Notes: generated by a model from the sequence alone, not told the origin. Shown: positions 15,704-24,469, counted from the stretch's first letter. The stretch: 64,000 nt of DNA from [Scytonema hofmanni] UTEX 2349 (GCF_000582685.1 NZ_KK073769.1:912186-976185), one strand, 5' to 3'. Numbers and translations are program-made.

Positions 15704-16837
15704 ATGAACGAGTTACAAGCAATTCTTAACGCCTTCGACGAAAGCCAAAAAAGCGGTGAAACCTCATATCTGGCAACTGTAGTCAACACCTTTGGTTCAA
15801 CCTACCGACGTCCGGGTGCGAAAATGTTGATGACAAATACCGGAAAAATAATTGGCGCCATTAGCGGCGGTTGCTTAGAAAATGATGTTTTTCAACATAC
15901 TCGCCAAAACACCAATTTCTTGGAACCGATTGTAGTCACCTACGATAACACTGCCGATGAAGATATTGTCTGGGGATTTGGGCTGGGCTGCAACGGCGTT
16001 GTGCAAGTACTTATTGAACGCTTGGATGTAAAAAGCGAACTTAATGCGATCGCATTTATTGCTCGGTGCTTAAATAATCAACAGCGCGGCGTTATCGCTA
16101 CCGTTTTTAGTGTAGAGGATGCGCTGAATGTCAAAGTCGGCTCACGCCTAATTCTTAATTCTGACAATACTGTAATAACTGATATTGAACAAGCAAACTT
16201 AACAAAACTTCTTATTAAAGATGCTCAAACTGCTTTGGACAATCAACTTTCAACAGTCCACAAGTACCAATTATCAGGCAGCATAGAAGTCTTAATCGAA
16301 GTTATCCAACCACCAACACCACTGATTGTATATGGTGCAGGACGGGATGCTGTACCTGTAGTGAACTTTGCCAAAGCATTAGGCTGGGATGTTACAGTAG
16401 TTGATTGCCGATCGCATGAAGCAACAAAAGAGCGATTAGCGATCGCTGATAAGGTGATTCTCAGCCGTCGCGAAATTGTCCACAAAGAAATATCTATAGA
16501 TGAAAATGCGATCGCTGTGGTGATGACGCATAATTATCTCGACGATTTAGAAATTCTGAAAACGCTTTTACCATCAAGAGCACGTTATCTAGGTATTTTA
16601 GGTCCCAAGCAGCGCACAGAAAAACTACTTCAAGATTTACAGGCAGAAAAAATAACTTATAGCAAACAACAATTAGAAAAATTATACGCCCCAATTGGCA
16701 TCGATACAGGAGCAGACACCCCCGAAGAAATAGCCCTATCAATCATCGCCGAAATTCAAACAGTTTTAGCAAAACGTAGTGGAGGCTTTTTAAGGAACCG
16801 TAACGAACCAATTCATCAACGAAGTCACATAACTTGA
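15704..16837 (+). CDS. XdhC/CoxI family protein (molybdenum hydroxylase maturation factor-like)
   Basis: The 377-residue protein joins an N-terminal XdhC_CoxI domain, with the motifs STYRRPGAKMLM and GAISGGCLENDV (residues about 30-65), and a C-terminal Rossmann domain beginning LIVYGAGRDAVPVVNFAKALGW. It ends with the GILGPKQRTEKLL and PIGIDTGADTPEEIALSI motifs. Family members insert the sulfurated molybdenum cofactor into xanthine dehydrogenase or CO dehydrogenase. No molybdenum hydroxylase gene is in the window, so its client is unknown. The CLEN cysteine at about residue 57 is the usual conserved one. The ATG at 15704 is well placed. Confidence 0.88.
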   Translation: MNELQAILNAFDESQKSGETSYLATVVNTFGSTYRRPGAKMLMTNTGKIIGAISGGCLENDVFQHTRQNTNFLEPIVVTYDNTADEDIVWGFGLGCNGVVQVLIERLDVKSELNAIAFIARCLNNQQRGVIATVFSVEDALNVKVGSRLILNSDNTVITDIEQANLTKLLIKDAQTALDNQLSTVHKYQLSGSIEVLIEVIQPPTPLIVYGAGRDAVPVVNFAKALGWDVTVVDCRSHEATKERLAIADKVILSRREIVHKEISIDENAIAVVMTHNYLDDLEILKTLLPSRARYLGILGPKQRTEKLLQDLQAEKITYSKQQLEKLYAPIGIDTGADTPEEIALSIIAEIQTVLAKRSGGFLRNRNEPIHQRSHIT

Positions 16838-16848
16838 ATTGTTCTTTC

Positions 16849-16993
16849 GTAGTAAGCAATTCATTGCTTATAGGACTTACGCACTCGTTACCAGAAAACA
16901 AGACTTTGAGATTGCTTCCTTGCGTCGCAATGACGGAAATATGTAGTCCGTGCGTAAGTCCTGGCTTAAAATAAGCACGAAGAGTGCTTACTA
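16849..16993. repeat. Composite repeat: GTAGTAAGC element interrupted by a GGACTTACGCA element
   Basis: An outer pair GTAGTAAGC / GCTTACTAC encloses an inner element whose arms AGGACTTACGCA (16872-16883) and TGCGTAAGTCCT (16951-16962) are perfect inverted repeats. The arrangement suggests that a small mobile repeat landed inside another one. Confidence 0.75.
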
Positions 16994-17044
16994 CATTTAG
17001 ATGCGTTTACCCTGCTAGGTGATTAAAAATAATCAAAACATAAA

Positions 17045-17074
17045 AAAAGGCAGACTTATGTGGTCTGCCTTTTC
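17045..17074. terminator. Bidirectional terminator
   Basis: AAAAGGCAGAC and GTCTGCCTTTTC flank seven bases, with A-runs on the left and T-runs on the right. It can serve the PEP-CTERM gene on the minus strand and transcripts from xdhC on the plus strand. Confidence 0.88.
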
Positions 17075-17176
17075 TATTTCCATCTTATTATTATGTCTGT
17101 GGGCAAATAGAAACTAAATTATCTAAAAGCGAGAAGGGGGTGGAAGACACCCCAACAAAGTGGTGATTAAATCAAC

Positions 17177-17974
17177 TTAGCCCAAATTAAGAGCCTTTTG
17201 ATTTTTGCGTTTGAGGAGGAGCATACCACCACCTATAGCCAGCATACCTAAAGCAAGGCTAGGCTCAGGCACAGTGCGGAAGGAGTGGTTATCGCTTTCA
17301 AATCCACCCGCTCCTTTTTGGGAAATCACAATTTTGTTGAAGTATTCATCTGCGTTATCTGCAAAGAACTGAACGTAGCCATTGCCTTGATAGTACGTAT
17401 TGCTTCCGGGTGCTGATTGTATAGAACTATCACCTGCCTTTGGTCCAGGATGTTGTTCAGAGTACAGGGCAAACTTACCTATGTCCGCAGTTTCAAAGGT
17501 CTTGATCAGGGTGTCTCCCTTAAAAAAGGAAAGAGTATTACCAGGGTGAGCAGCACCCCAATCTAAACCAAAAGATTTTGTCAGACTCTCTAAGCTAATT
17601 GTGACGGAGCTATTAGCGAAAACTTGCAAATATTTAGAGGTATTTTTCTCGTCAACAGTACCAACTGGTGCCCAAGTGTTGCTTAAAACTTTACTTGCTG
17701 GGTTAACTGTTAAGTTATTGAATGTGTACTGAGCAAATCCAGTAGTTGGTGCTGTACCGTCTACTTTTTTGCCTTTTGCGTCTACTGTATTGTTGAAGTC
17801 AACAGTGATTGCGTTTTTGTCTTTGGTATACGCACCTTGATTAGTTTCTCCGTTAGGACCTGTAGTACCTGTACTCATGGTAAAGGACATCGCGTGAGCA
17901 GCATCTGCGTAGGAGAAGGAAGCGATCGCAGATAAAGATAAAGCAGCAATTGAGGCAAATTTCCTGATAAACAT
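17177..17974 (-). CDS. PEP-CTERM exported protein, paralogue A
   Basis: The 265-residue protein begins with a signal peptide (MFIRKFASIAALSLSAIASF..., AHA cleavage end). It ends with a PEP-CTERM sorting signal: VPEPSLALGML, a hydrophobic stretch and LKRKNQK. Such proteins are recognised by an exosortase and go to the cell surface or matrix; no exosortase gene is in the window. The middle is rich in aromatic strands (NTLSFFKGDTL, QFFADNADEYFNKIVISQ) and closes with GGFESDNHSFRT, shared with paralogue B. I start at the ATG at 17974; the longer frame would translate a conserved leader region, which I believe is a 5' UTR. Confidence 0.85.
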   Translation of the reverse strand: MFIRKFASIAALSLSAIASFSYADAAHAMSFTMSTGTTGPNGETNQGAYTKDKNAITVDFNNTVDAKGKKVDGTAPTTGFAQYTFNNLTVNPASKVLSNTWAPVGTVDEKNTSKYLQVFANSSVTISLESLTKSFGLDWGAAHPGNTLSFFKGDTLIKTFETADIGKFALYSEQHPGPKAGDSSIQSAPGSNTYYQGNGYVQFFADNADEYFNKIVISQKGAGGFESDNHSFRTVPEPSLALGMLAIGGGMLLLKRKNQKALNLG

Positions 17975-17985
17975 GATTGTAAGCT

Positions 17986-18245
17986 CGTGTCGTTTTCCGT
18001 GTCTTGAGCCAATTATCTGATGCATTATTGACTAAATGTCAGGATATATTTACTGAAATATTATTTTTATTTAAATAGCCATAAATTGTGACTGATTTAA
18101 CCAGCTTACAGAGAAAAAACAGTGATTTTACTTTCACAAACGTGAAGATAAACAAGTTAAAGGAACTAATTTTTATGAAGAAACGAATTATTAATAAAGA
18201 AGTTGTATACTTGTCCAGTGTTATTTTTAAGGAGTGATGAAGTAA
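17986..18245 (-). promoter_or_regulatory. Upstream region A shared with the second PEP-CTERM gene
   Basis: Two blocks are nearly identical to DNA before paralogue B: a leader block at 17986-18016 (minus strand TCAAGACACGGAAAACGACA) and a distal block at 18127-18245 containing GAAGAAACGAATTATT and TAAAGAAGT. Between genes, only these parts are kept while the intervening bases drift, which suggests shared transcriptional or leader regulation after a tandem duplication. Confidence 0.6.
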
Positions 18246-18405
18246 AGAGAATTTTTTCTGTGTATAGGGTGTCTCTAAAAAATATAACGAGGGTGAATTA
18301 GGCGATCGCTTTTTTAGAATGACAGGGAAAGCGTATCAAATTGCCGTAAATAACAGTTTGATCATTTCCCGCATTAGGGCATACTGTATTAATCTGGTAA
18401 AAAAA

Positions 18406-18456
18406 TGTAGAGACGTAGCAATGCTAGGTGTTTAAAAGCAATGCTACGTCTCTACA
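18406..18456. repeat. GAGACGTAGCA palindrome with expanded loop
   Basis: TGTAGAGACGTAGCAATGCT on the left and its near complement on the right (ending CGTCTCTACA) flank a loop of about ten bases. It belongs to the same family as 9643 and lies after paralogue B. Confidence 0.85.
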
Positions 18457-18546
18457 AGGGTTCTGGATAACGCATATTTAATTGTTATATGTAAAAATGC
18501 AGTAGAGGGGATAGACGCACCCCTAGAAAGTTCTAATTAACCGAGT

Positions 18547-19320
18547 TTATCCCAAGTTGACAGACTTCTGATTTTTGCGCTTGCGGAGGAAGATACCACC
18601 AACAGCTAGCAATCCTAAAGCTACACCTGGCTCAGGTACTTTGGCAGCGTCGTACTTGCCTGTACCTGTACGGAATGTGTGGTTGTCAGATTCAAAGCCG
18701 CCGCCATCATTCTGAGAAAGGACAATCTTATCAAAGTTATCATTTACACCTTCGGAGAAAAACTCGAAGAAGCCATTCAATTGACCACCGTGTGTCGAAG
18801 ATGAAACTTTTGCAGCCGCGTTCATGATGTCATAGGTCAATTCTTTAACTAAGGTTCCACCCTTGAAGAATGACAAAGTATTACCTCCACTCAAAGCACC
18901 TGCATCAAAACCGAAGTAGTTGAAAACCTTATTTTTTGTGTTTTCGATGGTGACAGTGTTACCTTTGAAAACAGCTAAATAGTTGGAGTAATTTACGTCT
19001 GTTCCCACAACACCAGAAGGTGCCCACTTGTCACTGTAAATACCAGTTTGCCCAGAAAGAGCTGTCGTAGAATAAGTACCTTGAGAGAAAGTATATTTTA
19101 CTCCATCGCTGTTCGGTGCTTTGCCATCATTGAAATCAAGGGTTGTATAACCTTTGTTGTTTACTTGTTCAGAAAAAGCACCTTGATTTTTAACTGCACT
19201 ATCGCGGTAAGCACCAGCACTGTAGGTAAATCCGAGAGCGTGAGCTGAACCGGCGTAGGAAATGGAAGCGATCGCACTTAAAGATAAAGCAGCAATTGAA
19301 GCAATTTTTTTGATAAACAT
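18547..19320 (-). CDS. PEP-CTERM exported protein, paralogue B
   Basis: This 257-residue protein is a tandem paralogue of the gene at 17177. It shares the signal peptide pattern (MFIKKIASIAALSLSAIASI, then AHA), the strands NTLSFFKGGTLVKEL and DNFDKIVLSQ, the block GGFESDNHTFRT and the sorting tail KVPEPGVALGLL...LRKRKNQKSVNLG. The central region has diverged. Both genes lie in the same direction with about 570 bases between, mostly duplicated upstream DNA and a repeat, so each probably has its own promoter. Another ATG at 19323 adds only one residue. Function beyond surface location is unknown. Confidence 0.85.
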   Translation of the reverse strand: MFIKKIASIAALSLSAIASISYAGSAHALGFTYSAGAYRDSAVKNQGAFSEQVNNKGYTTLDFNDGKAPNSDGVKYTFSQGTYSTTALSGQTGIYSDKWAPSGVVGTDVNYSNYLAVFKGNTVTIENTKNKVFNYFGFDAGALSGGNTLSFFKGGTLVKELTYDIMNAAAKVSSSTHGGQLNGFFEFFSEGVNDNFDKIVLSQNDGGGFESDNHTFRTGTGKYDAAKVPEPGVALGLLAVGGIFLRKRKNQKSVNLG

Positions 19321-19331
19321 CATGTTTGGCT

Positions 19332-19575
19332 CTTGTCGTTTTCCGTGTCTTGAGCCTATTATGTGACTTAGTAAATACAAAAAATAGGCTATATTTACGG
19401 AATTTGCTTTTTTGCTTAAAATGTTACATATCTAACTAACTTAATATAAAAGTGAGTACTTTTACTTCCGTAAAGGTAAAGATAAACAAGGTATACGAAC
19501 TAATATTTGTGAAGAAACGAATTATTGATAAAGAAGTGGTGTATTTGTCCTTCGTTTTTTAAAGAGTAATGAAGA
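19332..19575 (-). promoter_or_regulatory. Upstream region B shared with the first PEP-CTERM gene
   Basis: It matches region A in two blocks: 19332-19361 (leader, TCAAGACACGGAAAACGACA on the minus strand) and about 19458-19575 (GAAGAAACGAATTATT, TAAAGAAGTGGTG). The conserved leader lies about 10-15 bases before the start codon in both copies. Confidence 0.6.
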
Positions 19576-19640
19576 GCTGGGAAATTTGTTTTTGTGTTTG
19601 AGAAAAAGGCAGGTGGGGCAAACCTGCCAAAGACTTGATA

Positions 19641-20285
19641 TTAAAGCATAATCAAACCCAGTCGGACACCAACAGTTACAGCCTCGGTGCGAGACGAAAC
19701 CCCTAGCTTGCCAAATATGGATGAGACATGAAACTTGACGGTATGCTCGGAGATATGCAAACGCTTGGCGATCGCTTTATTTCCCAAACCAGAACCGAGC
19801 ATTTCTAAAACCTCTATCTCTCTTGGTGTCAATGTTTGCATCGGTGTGAGCGTCACTTTTTCCCGCATCAACTCTTTGAGAGGAAGCAACTCAACTGCAT
19901 CGGGGTGTAAGACAATTAAACCAAAAGCGATCGCCTCGACAGCCGCGATAATCTCTGACTCTGTGCTGCTATCTGGTAAAATGCCCCGTATACCAGAACG
20001 CAGTGCTACTTCTAAGTTGATGCTGTCAAGTTCGTCAGCAATAACAATAATTGGTGATGAGTATTGCTCCTCTTGCATGGAAAGCAATTTTTCCCAGACT
20101 GATTGTTGAAGGTTGCCGCTCAAATCTAACAGCACCACCTGTGGTTGTAATTGCCCAACTTCCCCCAAGAGTGCATCCAAGTCAGATACACTACCTACTA
20201 CCGTCAGTTGAGGGTTGCTTGTCAGCACAGCTGACAAACCTGCCCGCACCACGGGGGAAGGTGCAACTACCATCACCCGAATCAT
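19641..20285 (-). CDS. NarL/LuxR-type regulator with degenerate receiver domain
   Basis: The 214 residues consist of a receiver-like domain (1-120) and a LuxR-type helix-turn-helix (about 150-214, LTPREIEVLEMLGSGLGNKAIAKRL then HISEHTVKFHVSSIFGKLG). In the receiver the acceptor-like D54 is present (VVLLDLSG), but the acidic pair that binds magnesium is replaced by A8-P9 (VMVVAPSP). The lysine of the KD motif is replaced in GILPDSS. Ordinary phosphorylation is therefore unlikely. It overlaps the upstream protease gene by four bases (ATGA), which indicates translational coupling, and it is the last gene of a three-gene operon. It is probably a DNA-binding output of the protease pair; this is inference. 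Confidence 0.88.
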   Translation of the reverse strand: MIRVMVVAPSPVVRAGLSAVLTSNPQLTVVGSVSDLDALLGEVGQLQPQVVLLDLSGNLQQSVWEKLLSMQEEQYSSPIIVIADELDSINLEVALRSGIRGILPDSSTESEIIAAVEAIAFGLIVLHPDAVELLPLKELMREKVTLTPMQTLTPREIEVLEMLGSGLGNKAIAKRLHISEHTVKFHVSSIFGKLGVSSRTEAVTVGVRLGLIML

Positions 20286-21106
20286 GTTACCTCCACAGCA
20301 GTTTTCCCATCTTGCAACACAACATAAAAAATGTATTGTTGCCCACCACGCAGAACTTGTAATGGTAGTGATTTACTGTCGCTTTGATTAAGATAGTTGC
20401 TTAAATCATTCGGTTGAGAGAATAATTGCCCCGAAACCCCAATCAACACATCACCAACTCGCAAACCAGCAGCTTCAGCAACACTTTGAGAATGCACAGA
20501 TAAAATTAATAAGCCCAAGCTGCGTTTTACCAGTACAGGTTGTAAAGTCACCCCCAGCTTTCGACGATTTCCATCTAGAAAACGCTTGACAGTTGAGCTT
20601 GATATTGCCACAGCCAAATTGTTGGCAATCATGGTATTAATTCCGACAACGCGACCGAGACAATCGGCAAGCGGACCGCCAGAATTGCCAGGATACAGTT
20701 GAATATCAGCCATTACCAAACGCTGATTATTTGTGTGGATAATGCCGATTGTGACTGCACCACTGTCACCAAAAGGATTACCCACAGAAGAGACTAATTC
20801 ACCCACTCGTAGGGCATCTGCATCACCAATGGTTGCGGCATTTAAGTCAGTAGCAGCAATTTTCAAAGCTGCTAAATCCTGCTGTGGATCGAAGTGTGTC
20901 CGTACTGCATCAAATATGCGTCCATCTGACAATTCGACAGTCGTCTTGTTGCTGGTAGCGACATGGGCATTAGTGATGATTAAGCCGTCAGGTTGCCAGA
21001 TGACACCGGAACCGCTTCCTAAAGAACCGCTACGCACTTTTACAGTAATATTACGTAGTTTAGCAGCTAGGAGTGCTAATTCATCAGTTATTGCTGTGAT
21101 AGTCAT
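20282..21106 (-). CDS. HtrA-like serine protease with PDZ domain, no signal peptide
   Basis: The 274-residue protein has a trypsin-like domain and a C-terminal PDZ domain. The catalytic triad is complete: H48 in TNAHV, D77 in PQQDLAAL and S142 in PGNSGGPL. The oxyanion and substrate loops (SVGNPFGDSG) are of DegP/HtrA type. The PDZ domain starts near residue 185 (LGVTLQPVL) and holds AEAAGLRVGDVLIGVSG. Unlike classic HtrA proteins it lacks any signal peptide or membrane anchor, so it should act in the cytoplasm. I start at the ATG at 21106; a TTG at 21148 would overlap the upstream gene. It is followed by the regulator with a 4-base overlap. Confidence 0.88.
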   Translation of the reverse strand: MTITAITDELALLAAKLRNITVKVRSGSLGSGSGVIWQPDGLIITNAHVATSNKTTVELSDGRIFDAVRTHFDPQQDLAALKIAATDLNAATIGDADALRVGELVSSVGNPFGDSGAVTIGIIHTNNQRLVMADIQLYPGNSGGPLADCLGRVVGINTMIANNLAVAISSSTVKRFLDGNRRKLGVTLQPVLVKRSLGLLILSVHSQSVAEAAGLRVGDVLIGVSGQLFSQPNDLSNYLNQSDSKSLPLQVLRGGQQYIFYVVLQDGKTAVEVT

Positions 21107-21140
21107 ATTGGGGAAATTGTGATTTTTGAAGTTGGAATAG

Positions 21141-22046
21141 TTACTCAACCGGTTTTTCGCCGATCGCGATCGCTATCTCTTGCAAAACTCCACCGCGTAC
21201 AATTTGCACAGAAACAGTTTTACCAACGCGATCGCTATTATTCAGCAATGCCAGCACATCACCGGTATCGCTGACAGAAGTATTATCGAAAGCTACCAAT
21301 ACATCCCCAAGCAGCACACCTGCCTTGTCAGCAGGTCCGTTTGTCTCAACATTGACGACAATCACCCCACCAGCAGAAGTTAAATTTAAGGCGCTTTTCA
21401 AGTTTGCAGGTAAACGTACAGGTTGCATTCCCAATCCCAAATAGCCCCGTGGAATGCGTCCTTTGGCAATTAATTGGTCAACCACACGATTTACTGTAGA
21501 AGCGGGGATAGTTAAAGCAGTACCACGCCGCCCCGATGTATTCATTCCTACCACGAAACCAGCAGCATCTACGAGGGGTCCACCTGCAAAGCCAGCGTAG
21601 AAAGTGATATCTGGACGGATGAACGAGTCAATATTACCACCGCTCATGCTTCGCCAAGCACCACTAACAACACTCACTGCACCCATAGCCGCTTTTAAGT
21701 CACCCTCGCTACTTCTTGCTAATCCAAGTACTAAATGACCAACTTTGAGTGTTGTTGCGTCGCCAATTTTCGCCACTGGGATTTCTACGTTTTGTAGCTG
21801 AAAGACAGCTACATCGGTGCTGGAATCATGACCCAAGATTTTAGCTGCAACTGTTCGATTATCTGTAGTGGTGACAGTAATTTCTTCATAGCGTTGTAGC
21901 GACTCGTCAGAGGTAACGATGATACCATCTCGCCAGTGAATTCCGCTAGGGGAAATGCGGGCGCCAGCGTTCACAGCAACAACAGCACTCCCAACCTGCT
22001 CTACGATATCGGCTAAATTGTTGGACAGAGCCACTAATGAAGACAT
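21141..22046 (-). CDS. Catalytically dead HtrA-like protein with PDZ domain (pseudoprotease)
   Basis: This 301-residue protein aligns along its whole length with the protease encoded next to it. The nucleophile motif GNSGGP is GFAGGP (A154) and the histidine motif TNAHV is TSDES (E48); only the aspartate (D78 in SSTDVAVF) remains. The PDZ domain is well conserved (ADKAGVLLGDVLVAFDN). It cannot be a serine protease but could bind unfolded segments or regulate its neighbour, as pseudoproteases do elsewhere. It has no signal peptide. It is the first gene of the operon, with 34 bases to the active protease gene. Codon use and HIP1 sites match the genome, so it is not a decaying gene. Confidence 0.86.
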   Translation of the reverse strand: MSSLVALSNNLADIVEQVGSAVVAVNAGARISPSGIHWRDGIIVTSDESLQRYEEITVTTTDNRTVAAKILGHDSSTDVAVFQLQNVEIPVAKIGDATTLKVGHLVLGLARSSEGDLKAAMGAVSVVSGAWRSMSGGNIDSFIRPDITFYAGFAGGPLVDAAGFVVGMNTSGRRGTALTIPASTVNRVVDQLIAKGRIPRGYLGLGMQPVRLPANLKSALNLTSAGGVIVVNVETNGPADKAGVLLGDVLVAFDNTSVSDTGDVLALLNNSDRVGKTVSVQIVRGGVLQEIAIAIGEKPVE

Positions 22047-22518
22047 CCAATTTCTCCTTTAAACGTTCCTAGATGCTCATATTTTGCCGTTTTGTTTTCG
22101 CAGGTGGCATCAGAAAAATGGGGAGAATCTATCCTAGAAAAATGGCTAGTAGTCTGCCAAGCCCGAAGTCACGCATTCAAAAAGCTTATAATTCAGGCTT
22201 TTTGACGATTTTAATAGAACTTACGGTTTCTTAATGAAAAAACGAACTGCACTCCTACGCAGAGTTGACAAAGGAATGAGGAAGAGAGAGAACTTTTGCG
22301 TAAGTCCTACAAAAATAAAATCTGATTTCTATATCTACACTGATGTGGTAGTATCACAATACATAATAGCCTTAATGTCATCATGCAAAATACATAATTA
22401 GAATTTGTTTTGGCAATTTATAAGTAATTTACCTTGACCATAGTTGCCTTCTGCCCTCTGTCTTTCTTGATAAAATCAGAAACCTTAAGTAAACATATTG
22501 TGCCAATAGTCAACTACA
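22047..22518. other. Intergenic region between the protease operon and mscS-like gene
   Basis: Divergent promoters should lie here. The only structure I see is a weak GAACTTACG ... GCGTAAGTCC pair (about 22217-22310), a degraded relative of the GGACTTACGCA element. No convincing coding frame is present. Confidence 0.5.
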
Positions 22519-24153
22519 ATGATGAATAATTTCTCAAACTTTCAAAATATCATTGCACAGGTTAAACAAGATTTGCCTTCAATTCCGCTTGCGAGTCCTT
22601 GGAAGACATTAGTAATCAATGCAATTGTAATCCTTGTATCGTATATTTTTATCTTTTATATTCTTCGCATCTGGTTTCGTCGATTCCGCTCAGATGCAGC
22701 GATTATGACGCTGAATGTCTCTAAAATCCCCGCCTTAATTATTAGTATTCTTCTAAGCCTGAAACTCTTTTTAGTGTCACTAGGAACAACTACATTCCTG
22801 ACAACAGTTCAGAAAAGTTTCTCTGCAATCATCATCATTACACTAACTTTCTGGCTAGTTAGTTTTCTGACCGAAGTAGTTGTTTACTATCTAGTGGAAT
22901 TTGCCGAGAAAAGTGAGGCGCAGTGGGATGATGTCTTAGTACCACTCCTGCAAAATATCTTGCCAGTGATTGTCTATCTAACTGGAGGTTTATTATCACT
23001 TCAAGCTTTTGGTCTAAATTTAACTGGATTGTGGGTTGCTGTGGGAGGAGTAGCCTTTATTCTCGGTTTTGCCCTACAAGATATCTTGGGGAATTTTTTT
23101 GCTGGTGTGGTGTTATTGATTGATTCTCCCTTCCGCTTTGGTGATGTCGTGACTCTTGGGGATGGAAAATCAGCAATCATCAAAAAAGTTGGGTTACGGT
23201 TGACTACTTTGTATGTAATTGATCAACACTGCGATTTATATGTACCCAACAATTCAATTCAAACTAAATCGATTCTTAACTTAAGTCGTCCCACAGCCCA
23301 TTACTACTACACCCTTTCTTTTCCTGTAAAGAGTGATGCCGATCCAGCTCGTGTGATTGAACTGATGCAGTCAGTTATTCTTGCTCATCCGGATACATTA
23401 GGCAATGTGGATCGCAAGCTTCAAATGCTGAATGAATATTTTGGAATGTCAGAGGAGCCGACTAAAGCAATTCAGAAGCGAGAAGCTGGGCAGTTGCGAT
23501 TATTGGCTGAGAAGCAGGTCAATACTTTGTTAGCAAAGGTGGAACAAGCATTTGATGATCTTTCAGATAAAATTAGTCGCATGGAAGATGGAGGTTTAGA
23601 TAAAGAAGAGATTAGAAACCTTCAACGCATTTTTATGGATGTTTGTCAAATGATTGGGATGGAGGTATTGTCTGACCGCTTAGTGAGGAGCAAACGTGTG
23701 TGGTTGGAGGAATCCCCCGAAGCAGTTGCTGCCGAAGGAGCGCTGATTGGTTTAATCCGCTGTTGGTATCAATCTTGGTTAAAAGATCCGGATTTACTCC
23801 ATGAGGATCGAATTCAGCTACCAAAGTATTGGGAGCAAAAGATTAATCTGCTGAAGATCAAGATGAACAAACTTTTTGTGAAAGTTAGTAAGACTTCATC
23901 AGACGATACTCGCTTGGATAATGCCATGACATCTCTACGGATGTGGATGCAGGAAAATTTCAAAACTACCCGCAATGAATGGCAAGAACCTAAAATTTGG
24001 GTTAGCGAAATTCAGCAATCAGAGCGAAATTTTAGCGTGAAGTTCTACGTGGACGATATTACCTTAGAACACTGCGAACGGGGTGTGCGAATTAAGAGTG
24101 AAGTCAATCGAGAACTGACCTGGCAATTGAGACGGTCTTACCTTTCTATATAG
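22519..24153 (+). CDS. MscS family mechanosensitive ion channel
   Basis: The 544-residue membrane protein has about five transmembrane segments in the first 230 residues. The pore-lining helix and its entry show as GLWVAVGGVAFILGFALQDILGNFFAGVVLLIDSPFRFGDVV, the standard MscS core with the glycine/alanine packing. A beta domain follows (TTLYVIDQHCDLYVPNNSIQTKSILNLSRP). The C-terminal 250 residues form an unusually long, charged cytoplasmic region with predicted helices (KQVNTLLAKVEQAFDDLSDK). It would open under membrane tension to release solutes. A longer C-terminal domain than E. coli MscS is common in cyanobacteria. The first of two adjacent ATGs is used. Confidence 0.9.
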   Translation: MMNNFSNFQNIIAQVKQDLPSIPLASPWKTLVINAIVILVSYIFIFYILRIWFRRFRSDAAIMTLNVSKIPALIISILLSLKLFLVSLGTTTFLTTVQKSFSAIIIITLTFWLVSFLTEVVVYYLVEFAEKSEAQWDDVLVPLLQNILPVIVYLTGGLLSLQAFGLNLTGLWVAVGGVAFILGFALQDILGNFFAGVVLLIDSPFRFGDVVTLGDGKSAIIKKVGLRLTTLYVIDQHCDLYVPNNSIQTKSILNLSRPTAHYYYTLSFPVKSDADPARVIELMQSVILAHPDTLGNVDRKLQMLNEYFGMSEEPTKAIQKREAGQLRLLAEKQVNTLLAKVEQAFDDLSDKISRMEDGGLDKEEIRNLQRIFMDVCQMIGMEVLSDRLVRSKRVWLEESPEAVAAEGALIGLIRCWYQSWLKDPDLLHEDRIQLPKYWEQKINLLKIKMNKLFVKVSKTSSDDTRLDNAMTSLRMWMQENFKTTRNEWQEPKIWVSEIQQSERNFSVKFYVDDITLEHCERGVRIKSEVNRELTWQLRRSYLSI

Positions 24154-24169
24154 GGTCAGTTGTTCTCAT

Positions 24170-24265
24170 TAGACATAGGAGTGAAAATGAATGTAGAGAC
24201 GTAGCACTTGGTAGTCTCTACAAGGGTTGTGGACAACGCATAGTTCATTTTCACTTTTATGTCTA
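24170..24265. repeat. 96-bp MITE-like element with TAGACATAG ends
   Basis: The left end TAGACATAGGAGTGAAAATG and right end CATTTTCACTTTTATGTCTA are inverted repeats; inside lies a GTAGAGACGTAGCACTTGGTAG palindrome relative. The same ends and core recur at 27315-27597 on the other side of the split pentapeptide gene. Confidence 0.8.
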
Positions 24266-24469
24266 TTTGTAGTCAACCCCCCAACGAAAACAGTGGGAAA
24301 TCTCCACTGATATCTGCATGATGGACTGGGAATCATAACTAATTATCCGGACTTGATATTACGCAACTGTCACAGGCGATCGCCACCAAAATTTGACAAC
24401 ACCCAGAATAATTAAGGTACGATAAATTGGTATTTGCAAACAAAATTATGCAATTATTAACAGGTAAAA

